Shown here: positions 45,637-54,590 of the stretch, piece by piece
Layout of the letters: each line of letters opens with the position of its first letter
How positions within the stretch are numbered: position 1 is the stretch's first letter
DNA from: Helicostylum pulchrum
Taxonomy: Eukaryota; Mucoromycota; Mucoromycetes; Mucorales; Mucoraceae
Length of the DNA: 64,000 bases
Reading direction: 5' to 3'
Assembly: GCA_025677825.1 (NCBI GenBank)
Contig: JAIXMO010000031.1
Coordinates: forward strand, 300,341-364,340
The notes under the pieces: model-generated
The model's input: the letters and a program-made list of their open reading frames with translations, nothing else
Told to the model about the DNA's origin: nothing
The model's database searches: none
Position numbers and translations under genes: made by a program

Positions 45637-47391
45637 ATGGAAGACTATAAACTTAGACTAAAACCAGTCAAAGAATTAGTTTCCAGTTTACAAGAGATGA
45701 CTTTAAGTGTCACTGAAGCAGATCTTTATCGACCTAGTTCTCATCGTACTACCATTATATTTCGAACTCTCATTGGAATATTTTGTCCAGCGAATTATCG
45801 TCGAATAGAAGAAGCACGCGCAGAAGCTACAAAACGTGTTATTGCATTAACTGGTTCATCACCTGTAAATATATATATATATATATATATACGTACATAG
45901 CAACAACCAATAAAACTAATATATATGTAGGATACATGTAGTCATGAAACACTTGTTATTTTTCTTGTCTTTCGTTCATTTCTTAAAACTATTCGATTCT
46001 CAGACATTGCATTAACCGACTTAACTCATCCAACTTCACGCCGTATTATTCCGATTTATAATGCTGTTGTTAACTATGCATTATATTGTCAACCTCGCTG
46101 GGACGAGTATATAGCGTGGGCAGAGAAAATTGTAAGTTTTTTTTTTGTGTATTCTAATTTTTGGGTTGCTTACGTAAGGATCGATTTTTTCTTTTGGTGT
46201 AGGAAGAAAAATCAGTTTTAATCGACAAAGCATATACTATCGAAGAAGATAGAAGGAGAGAATTTGATTATGAAAGGTACCAAGCTCTTTTTATATGTGT
46301 GGGTGTTTTTGTTGTTAATTTTTTTTTTTTTTTTACGTGTAGAAATCAAAAATTAAAAGATGAAGAAGAGCGACGGGAGATAGAATCAATTAACGAAGAA
46401 CTTATGATTGAACTAAGCAAACTTAAAAAAGAAGCGGATAAAATGTCGGGTACTTTAGATGATCATAAAAAAGAAAGGCATAAATTAAAAGATACACTGG
46501 TAAAAAAAAAAAGAGAGAGAGATTGCTTTTTATACACGTATAAAATACTAAAATATGTAATTATGTAGCAAGGGTCTCAATATTATTACCTTGAAACAGA
46601 GGACGATTTCGACGACCATAAACAACATAGAGACATTGATTTAGAGAACGATTTACGAGAATGTGATACTTTAAGATACCGAATTGAAGAAATAACTAAA
46701 AAACTAACTCAGCTTCAAAACCTTGTTCATAATTTCACGACTGAATGTATTTTAAAAAAAACTATACTAGAAGTAAATATATACATGTATATTTATATTA
46801 CCTGTGTGTGCGTATGTGTGTGCGTGTACGAGCGCTAAGTTATTTTTATTTATTTTTAGGATATTAAAAAGTGTACTAGATCACTCCTCAATATCAAAAG
46901 TAAAACAGCTGAAATAAATAGACAAGTAAAAAGTACGGAAGCTGTTCAACAACAGCTTGAAAACTCTATTGAAGAGGAGTTAGAAAAATCAAAAATACTG
47001 TCTGTAAGTCGCGAGTTTAATACATATACACATATAAAAGGAAACTGAAAATTGACACATGTATATATGAATATATGTATGTATATAGCAAATCAAAATG
47101 GAAATAACCGACTGTCAAGTGGAAATGGAGCTGATAGGCGAACAAGCTGCAAAATCAGCCGAGACAAGGGAATTGTTTTACAAATACACAGAAGAAAAGA
47201 ATTACGACTTGGAAAAATTTATAGAAGAAAACCTCGTTAAAGAATCAATATGTAAAGAGGAGATGAAAGGGTATGAAAAGGAGCATAAGGAAATAATTTA
47301 CCTTTATAATTATCAAATGCATCAAATCGCAAATAAACTTGGTTCAATTCAGTCTCATATCGAACGCTTATATCAACATTCACAAAATTAA
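45637..47391 (+). CDS. NUF2: Kinetochore protein Nuf2
   Basis: Seven exons (45637-45864, 45931-46131, 46203-46276, 46343-46499, 46569-46772, 46860-47003, 47089-47391) give 436 residues, in the normal range for Nuf2 (about 430-460). The N-terminus is the calponin-homology-like domain: MEDYKLRLKPVKELVSSLQE, TLSVTEADL, then LVIFLVFRSFLKTIRFSDIA LTDLTHPTSRRI, corresponding to the Nuf2 hallmark (SL.DL..P...R). From about residue 150 the protein is almost entirely coiled coil. Nuf2 pairs with Ndc80 and, with Spc24/Spc25, forms the microtubule-binding Ndc80 complex. The coiled-coil Mis12/CCAN-type gene at 43136-44690 is close by, on the opposite strand. Confidence 0.88.
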
Positions 47392-47670
47392 AATAGACCC
47401 TGTAACACCCTATTATCAAATAAACAAAAAAACTACATTTGATCGTGTACATAATAACTACTTCTGCAATTGTACCACAATAGAAAAAACAAACGTGCGC
47501 AATAATAGTGCGCCTAGCATTCCCCTTGATTCGCGGCTACTTATTTGTTCTTGGTAGTTATAATAAGTAAAAGCGTTTAAAAAAACATAGAACCTGATTG
47601 GAATGTTTTTATAAACGAATGATCCAGCCTTGCAAATAATCAAGACATATTTTACAAGACTATTAATTAG

Positions 47671-48090
47671 TTAGTCTTCAAAAACCTAAAATCAAATAGC
47701 AATATCTCTCAAAAGTCTGTTATCTCTAACATAGATGTTGTAACTACTGTAAAAAAAGATACAAACCATAAAAATAGACCGCCGGTTCACATAAATGATG
47801 CCGTTCCTCTCCAACTTATTTCAAGATTTGCAACTCTACCAAATGCAATCAATAATCCCTTACCTATTAACAGTAGTATCACCACTACCATAAACAGCAA
47901 CAATCCTTCGTTCTACATCTTTGTCGATTATTAGACATAGCTCAAATATGGCGATATAGTATGAAACTAACAAGTAATAATTACACTATTATTGCGCCTC
48001 TGCGAAAAAGAAGTTCGGCTGGCGTGTCAACTATTTCCGAGGAACGGTGTACAAGTGTTCTTAAAAAAGAAAAAAAGAAAAAAAGAACCC
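47671..48090 (+). pseudogene. Coding-like relic, possible Crypton-type recombinase fragment
   Basis: Two stretches of codon-like sequence in different frames lie between Nuf2 and the next gene. The first (47671-47934) has LISRFATLPNAINNPLPINS S and a stop. The second (about 47893-48075) reads CRLLDIAQIWRYSMKLTSNN YTIIAPLRKRSSAGVSTISE E, close to the RPSDIARI...FTIIAPKEKRSGRR pattern of Crypton/Ndc10-like recombinases. There is no start codon and there is a frame shift, so it is a fragment. Confidence 0.35.
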
Positions 48091-48135
48091 AACCTAAAAA
48101 AAAGGGGGTTTCCTTCTCTTTTATCCCTTTCTCAT

Positions 48136-49642
48136 ATGTTTCGTCGTTTCGCAACGACTGCTTTATTTACTACGCTTATAATGACCAAACCCGTTCATGC
48201 TCAAGGAATCACTAAAGATCATCATGATGGTACTCGGTTCAAAAACCCATGGCCTTCATTTGTTTCTTATGGCTTCTTTGACACCTTTAAAATGCTGACT
48301 GGTTCCGATATAAGTGTCTTGTCTGCTGCTAAACCAACTGATATGCCTGAAAAAGTAGATATAAATTGGGATTTATTGAAGCAAAAAGATGATAGTAAAT
48401 TACATGCAACTTGGCTTGGACAGTAAGTAAGAAAAAAAATTGTAATTGTCAGATTTACTTTTGTATTAAATAAAAAAAAGCGCATGCATATTTTTGCAAA
48501 TGAAAGGGTTTAATGTATTGTTGGACCCTGTGTTTTCCGACAGGTAAGAAAAAAAAATACATTTGAAGGGTTTATACTAATGAAAAAAAAAAAAGATGCT
48601 CGCCTGTTCAATTCGCCGGCCCTAAACGGTACACTGACCCTCCTTGCAAACTGGAAGAAATACCAAAGATTGATGCTGTCATTATATCTCATAACCAGTA
48701 AATTTACACCTTTAAAAAAAAAAAAAAAAAAAAAAGCTTAATTTTTTTTTTTTATGTATATTCTAGTTATGATCATTTGGATGTAGACACAATCAAGAAA
48801 TTATCCACGGCTCACCCAGACTGCAAATTCTATGTTCCACTCGGTAACAAGACATGGTTTAACCTGTCTCAACCATTAGACAGTGAAGGAAACGATCGAG
48901 TGATTGAACTTGATTGGTGGGAGAGCGCTAATATCAAGAACGATACCAGAGAATTGAAATTTACCTGTACACCTTGTCAACATTTCTCGGGTAGAGGATT
49001 AATGGATAGAAACAAGACGCTTTGGGCATCTTGGTGTATTGAAAGCGTAACAGACGTTACAAAAGTATTTTTTGGAGGGTAAAAAAATATATATATTATT
49101 GTAACATATAAAAAAACTAACATATTATATTCGTAGTGACACTGGATATCGTACTGTACCAATTAAAACTAAGCCAGAATTACAATATGACGTTGATTAT
49201 TTGGATACTTTACCTCATTGTCCTGCTTTTAAAGGTAATATAACCAGTAAATGATTATTATATTTTTATTGATGTTATAAAAATAAATAGAAATTGGTGA
49301 AAAAATTGGTCCTTTTGATTTAGCGTTGATTCCTATCGGAGCCTATTCTCCACGTTGGTTTATGTCACCTATCCATTGTTCACCGGAGGATGCAGTTGAA
49401 CTTCATCGCGATATTAAAAGCAAACACTCGGTAAGTTATTGTTTACCAAGTCTTTTAGCATACTAATAATATTTATTTATTTTAAAAAAAAGATTGGTAT
49501 TCATTGGGGTACGTTTGTTTTGACGGATGAACCCGTATTTGAACCACCCAAAAGATTAAAGGCTGCAATGGAAAGACGTGGTTTGGACGTGGAAGATTTT
49601 AACGTACTCCCATTGGGTGGAACATTCAGTATAATATCCTGA
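48136..49642 (+). CDS. NAPE-PLD-type metallo-beta-lactamase-fold phospholipase
   Basis: Seven exons (48136-48422, 48481-48543, 48596-48697, 48767-49078, 49137-49234, 49291-49430, 49493-49642) give 383 residues. The start ATG at 48136 is followed by a hydrophobic segment ([20 protein letters not shown]), which may be a signal peptide or anchor. Motifs match N-acylphosphatidylethanolamine phospholipase D: LHATWLGHA at the start of the fold, [23 protein letters not shown], the zinc motif [14 protein letters not shown] (HxHxDH), [37 protein letters not shown] and [12 protein letters not shown]. The enzyme is a two-zinc hydrolase that releases N-acylethanolamine or a related lipid head group. The fourth exon splits inside the metal motif (SHN|HYDHL). 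Confidence 0.92.
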
Positions 49643-49867
49643 GATCTCATTTAATCACATCAAATCTCCATTTTTTCCACTTTACAAAAAAGTGTAGTTC
49701 GTATTTTGATTTGTTAAGTCTCTAAAAAATGAGATCTAATATTTTTAAGCCATACTACTTAATTAATAATAAAAAAAACATTTGACAACTCTTCTTTTTC
49801 TTTTTGTCATACACTATTATCAAGGATGAGACACAAAAAAGAACATAAAGGCACGTACACGCACTGA
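49643..49867. other. Intergenic spacer, no gene seen
   Basis: The short spacer has ACTTTACAAAAAAGTGTAGTT-like inverted sequence near 49680-49700 and no coding frame. Confidence 0.4.
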
Positions 49868-51315
49868 TTGACGATAATTAACCTTCCTCCTTTCAATAAA
49901 CCAAACCAAAATACTAGAAGCAAGACACAAACAGTCGATGATAAAGCGCGATATATGGAAGCCTTGATTGATCAATTTAAAATAAGACTTTCAAGCCAAA
50001 TAAAAGAATGTGGTAAAAATAAACAAGATTTAAATGAACTTAAACATAAGCTACTGCAAGGTGCTCGGCTTCTAAGAGGTGTTGTTGACGCTGCTGAAAA
50101 AAAAACTCAAAGCTCCGAAAGACTTTGTTAAAGATAATTTTGAAGAATTAAAAAAATCTCTTTTAGTTGAAGATGAGAGCAAAGACCAGGTTAGTGAAGA
50201 TAGCGATGATGATAGTGATGAAGATAGAAACGAAGTCGAAGATTACAATGAAGAGAAAACACGTACGTTTTCTACCTCCCTGAATTCAGTTATTAGAGCT
50301 GATTTAACTCCTCAAGTTAAGCAAGTTTTTATGGATACAGTAAATACTCACTTGGAGCAAATATCAAACTATATTCGCAGATAAAAGCTTTGCATCAACT
50401 GGCGATCAATTTGAAATCGTGCCGCAACCGCGGAAATCTATTACGCAAATACTACCACACGGTTATCTACGAGAAGACATTGCCGTTACCCATCCACCCG
50501 ATGCTCAACTTTTGAAAAGCGAAGTATTTATGTCAAATTATAACCAGCTGTTTCCGGATCCTCATTTGGAGTTGATACATTCAACTTACTACGGAGCTAA
50601 AGGCACTGAAACATTGTCTCTCGCTAAGTTTCCCTTGCATAAGGCTATAACTGACGTAATACCTCCTAGTGCTGTAAATCCTTATCGAGACTTACCTTCC
50701 CATTCTATGAAAATGGCTAGGCAGTCATATCCGGTTAATTTTCGCCAAATGTGGTCAGATAAGGCCATTGTCAACAAGGCATTGTATAGGCTCTTAAGAT
50801 CACTTTTGATTATTCATTTATCTCCTAAACGTGACAGGATATTTAAAGAGAAGAAATCAAACCGTCGAAACAAGCGTGAAGGAAAACAAGTTCGTACAGT
50901 TACAAATTGTAATATCTATGAGGCATTTATATCAATGAAAAATAAGACAAGAAATGAAATTAGAAGATTGTTAAATACAGAAGAAAAGAGAAAACTCAAG
51001 TTCCAGGCAAAAGGAAGGATAGAAAAAGCAGGAGGATGTCAATTGAGAATAGACACTTACAGAAACGTTCTTAGAAGAGAGGTAAAGACGCCTGTATTTT
51101 CAACGCAAATAATAAATAGTAAATAATAATTTGTACTTTTCGTATAGACCGAAGAAAGAGAAGCAGTTAAGGCCCAACAACAACAACAACAACAAAAACA
51201 ACAGCAGAAGGCTGATGATTTGACTGGAAATTTCGTTAGAGAAGAGGTTAACGATGAGGTCATAGGAGATACTATCTTAAGACGAATAATACGCTCGTTA
51301 CAAATCGCTAAATAA
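49868..51315 (+). pseudogene. N-terminal ORF series of a decayed element
   Basis: Overlapping frames (49868-50131, 50079-50384, 50419-51081 and, after a GTAAAG...TATAG intron, 51148-51315) carry a coiled-coil start (ARYMEALIDQFKIRLSSQIK E), an acidic tract (SEDSDDDSDEDRNEVEDYNE E), HGYLREDIAVTHPPDAQLL, and a Lys/Arg-rich stretch (IFKEKKSNRRNKREGK) and end in LRRIIRSLQIAK followed by a stop. The switch between the first two frames needs a one-base shift. The sequence precedes a TnpB/Fanzor-like part in the same orientation and may be its N-terminus, but that link is inferred. Confidence 0.45.
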
Positions 51316-51339
51316 GCACTTTTTAGTGATCAGGTACTT

Positions 51340-52530
51340 GCAGAAGCTCGACTCAGGGAAATGGATTCAGATTTTACGCAAAGAGAAGTAGACGTGTTGA
51401 TGAAGATCCTCAATTTCGTACAGCCCTATATACCATCTAAAGCAAACTACTCCTCATCTCAGTATCAATTATCCTTTGTTCTAATGGCTAATAAAGTACT
51501 GAAAGTAATCGGCTATGAAGGACAGGTTGCCAAACTTGTGCCCATTATAAAACCTAGCGCTTTGCATGCCTTCCTGATTGACACGACAACACTTTACGCA
51601 CTTTTTTTTCTCTAAAAAAGCTCAAGACAGAATGTATCTCCAAGATTTTCAAGGCAATACTATCAAATCAATTACAGCCCTCGCCAACAAGGACGCTGTT
51701 TTCAGTAGCTTCTTTAACATCCACCTATTAAAAAAAAAAGGCAGCTGATTATGGATTAGTATCCTCCAACCGAATTCACATTTTACCAGGGTTGGAGACA
51801 GTACGTGTATATGGCACATACGAAGACTTAACTCGAACGCAGGCAGACAAAGCGCCGGAGAAACCTATATATCAGGAGGGTGATTCTATGTTAAAAGATA
51901 CGAATAATCAAAAGTCTGCTCTTCAAAACAGATTGAACAATCAAGTCAAACAATTGGATACATTTCTTCTTGAAAATGATAGCGTTCGTGCTCTCAAGAG
52001 AAAATGGAGAGATAATGTTGACGGTGAGAGACAGAGATGGTATCAGAAAGTCGAAGCAACCAAGATGGAGAAAAGACAATTGATGATTGCTATTCGGGAC
52101 ACAAAGCAAGATATTCAATCAATTAAAGACAAATTTATGATCATCGTCATCCCCCAGCCCCCACGTCGTCTACTTCGACATCCCCTGATCCATATATTCT
52201 TGAAAGTAAACCATGTCTAAGAAAAGTAGAGGGATGTAGACTAAGTGATGATGTCGTTTTAACAGAAGCCGTATTCACTGGTACCGATGATGGTATAATC
52301 AAAACAACAGAAACGGCTTACTTCAATATTGATCGCTTCACCTTTCATCTTAAATTATATAATCGATATAAGATTCTAGGTAAGTTGATACACACCAAAG
52401 TTATAATTTCCTTACTAGCTTTCATATATATATATACCAAGTTTAGAAGACGCTATGGATGTAGATGATGTCGATAATACGGTGTATTTTGAATTACCAC
52501 TCCCAAATCTATCAATCAAGGAACGGTTTT
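51340..52530 (+). pseudogene. Fanzor/TnpB-like pseudogene, middle part with RuvC-I-like motif
   Basis: Fragments in several frames run from EARLREMDSDFTQREVDVLM (51361) through SVRALKRKWRDNVDGERQRW (51990), interrupted by frame shifts and stops near 51616, 51747 and 52137. The conserved patch is VFTGTDDGIIKTTETAYFNI at about 52270-52330, resembling the GTDxG...T segment that carries the first catalytic Asp in the Mucorales RuvC-type family. After an intron-like GTAAGT...TTTAG junction the frame ends in LPLPNLSIKERF. It is a broken gene. Confidence 0.5.
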
Positions 52531-52539
52531 AAAAAGTTA

Positions 52540-53066
52540 TACAGTGCAGCTGGTAAATATTGTCCATTTTAAGAAAATGAATGGCGCTGGCTAGAAAATG
52601 ATTTGCAGTTTGTTGGCAAATGATTTTCGTTTTCAAAAATTTAGTTTGTCTGTTTGGGATAGGCCAAATTGGGTTATTGAGTGAAGGCTTTAATTCTTTC
52701 TTTTCGCTTTTAAAACTAAGTGTGCAAAAAACTAACCTTTTTGAAGTCTGATAATTTCTTGTTACTGATGTATCCATGTATTAAATATTTCAGAAATATT
52801 AATTTATACGATATTCCTGCCAAGGATCTTTTAAATATAGCTTTTGCGTTTGGTTTGTTATTAGTTAATTGATTACGTTATTTGAGCTTTAAGGTGAAAC
52901 TGTTTATGTGCGCTTTAAGGCGAAAGACAATTGTGGTTTATTTTAATACTTAACTCTTTTTTTATCGCCTTTTTCATTCTTTTTTTTTTACTGACCACTG
53001 TCTTTATTTTTCTTTTTCCTTTTTACGGATAGTCGTCCTTCTTCTTTGAAACTATAAATCAAGCGT
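52540..53066. other. Spacer inside the broken RuvC-type locus
   Basis: No coding frame. It is T-rich and separates the middle and C-terminal parts; the missing middle segment of the nuclease would be expected here but is not found. Confidence 0.4.
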
Positions 53067-53389
53067 ATGAAGGAAAAAAGAAAACGTGTTGAAAGGAATG
53101 AAAACGGAAAAGGTGTTGAACGGAAACAGACCGAAGGTACATAAAATTAAAAGTTATTTATACTAAGTTGCCTAATGATACTGACAACAAAAGTCTTTAT
53201 AGACATTCGCAAATCAGTAAAAGATAACTCCAGTGATGATGACTTTCAGCCTGTTTCGTTACCTGCACTAAAAAAGAGAATAAGTATGTTTTATCGTTGA
53301 CAATAAACTATTCTAGAAAATTTTAAACGCCCGTCCGTTTTTGACAGAAACTAGTCCGCCAGAGTTATCGCTCTGGCCAATTAATGCAG
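53067..53389 (+). CDS. Candidate small gene of three phase-1 exons, unknown
   Basis: From ATG 53067 a Lys/Arg/Glu-rich exon (53067-53136, starting MKEKRKRVERNENGKGVERK), then exons 53213-53283 and 53348-53389, join with GT-AG introns all in phase 1 to give a peptide containing SVKDNSSDDDFQPVSLPALK and TSPPELSLWPINA. A fourth exon could begin at 53547 but runs in a different frame from the RuvC-like C-terminus and ends at about 53664. It has the look of a short basic nuclear protein start. It could be a real gene, or an N-terminal part of the nuclease pseudogene; no homology is recognised. Confidence 0.3.
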
Positions 53390-53556
53390 GTAATGTACTA
53401 AAATATCCTATTTTATAAACCCAAAACGACAATAGTTGTTGAACTAACCGATATTTTGATTTCAAGTTAGACATTTATTTTTTGCGAGACGATATTTATT
53501 TTTTTACTAACGACATTTGATTTTTCAAAACGGACAAAATTTACAGGTCACACTGT

Positions 53557-54246
53557 ACCAAGTCTCTTATTCGTAAGAAGAAAAACATCCTACTTGGACA
53601 TCAGGTGTTGTATACGGAAGAAGAGCTTTCACGTCATAGCTTATTTCATTGTGACACACCAGAAGAGCTAGAAGAGTCATATACATACCATGCTAACGCT
53701 CGCGATACGCAACATGAATTTTATTACAGCAGATCCAATTGCAACCGTAAAAGAATACTAGAATTGACTAAGAGACGGTGCTGCGACAAGACTGCCACTA
53801 TCGAGCGTAGATTCTCTGGGGTAAAGAAGCCGATCATGTTTATCGGTGACCGTGGTCATGGGATTGTGTCAAGTATAAAGGGTCATCAAAGGTTTGGTGG
53901 ATTCCAGAAACAGAACAAACACGGTCAGAATACACTTACGCTTGTTACAAATGAGTATAATAGTTCACAGACCTGCTTGTTCTGCTTTGATAAGCTTTTT
54001 CATCCTGTCTCTGCCACTGCTGATAAGATTACCATTGCAAAAGGAACTTTTATCTGTTTGAGTAGTAATTGCCCGAAGGCATTTAAACTAATGTGTAGAG
54101 ATAAGGTCTCCGCACTAGCAATTGGTCTCACCGGTCTCGCTTATTTACTTTTTGGTTCGATCTTCCCTTGTTTCGATGAAACCTCTACTCGTACTTCCAA
54201 CGCACAATTCTTTGATTCAGCCCTCGATTTTCTGCAAAAGAAATAA
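53557..54246 (+). pseudogene. Fanzor/TnpB-like RuvC nuclease, C-terminal part
   Basis: The open frame reaches 54246 with KKPIMFIGDRGHGIVSSIKG H, the block LTLVTNEYNSSQTCLFCFDK (the RuvC-II Glu with a C-x2-C), GTFICLSSNC (second Cys pair) and CRDKVSALAIGLTGL (RuvC-III Asp). This is the arrangement of OrfB/TnpB zinc-ribbon proteins and of eukaryotic Fanzor relatives: x-E-Y-x-S-x-x-C-x2-C ... C-x4-C ... R-D-x-x-A-x-x-I. The zinc-ribbon and both acidic residues seem intact, but the upstream half is broken and no start codon lies in a suitable place, so the locus is a relic. Related proteins in eukaryotes are RNA-guided nucleases. Confidence 0.6.
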
Positions 54247-54522
54247 CGAATGGGCTCGCCTACCGATGGTGGTAATACTTTTTGAGGTATGCAGTTATAC
54301 TATACATATAAAAAAGTCATTGAATTAATTTAAAATATCCCCCGTTTCTTTCGCCTTCTAAATCAAATTCTCTTCTATTTCGGTAAGTGTATATTTAAAA
54401 TATTTTGCCAGTCAATTTACTAATTTTTTTGAGACCCATAGTGCATTTACCCTCACAGTATAATTATTTGATAAAATAAAAGCGTATTTAACTCTTTTTT
54501 ACTCTTTCTTTCTTTCTTTCTC

Positions 54523-54553
<31 letters not shown>

Positions 54554-54590
54554 CTTTCTCTCTCTTTCTCTTGGTAAAGATAGTAATATA
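54247..54590. promoter_or_regulatory. Upstream region of the HutD-aspartoacylase gene with CT microsatellite
   Basis: No coding frame. From 54502 to 54571 is a CTTT/CTCT microsatellite (about 70 bases) ending 20 bases before the ATG at 54591, which probably forms the CT-rich leader/core promoter. Confidence 0.5.
54502..54571. repeat. CTTT/CT microsatellite
   Basis: Blocks of CTTT and CTCTCT alternate, including four CTCTCTTT-type units. The tract is directly upstream of the fusion gene and likely in its leader. Confidence 0.9.
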
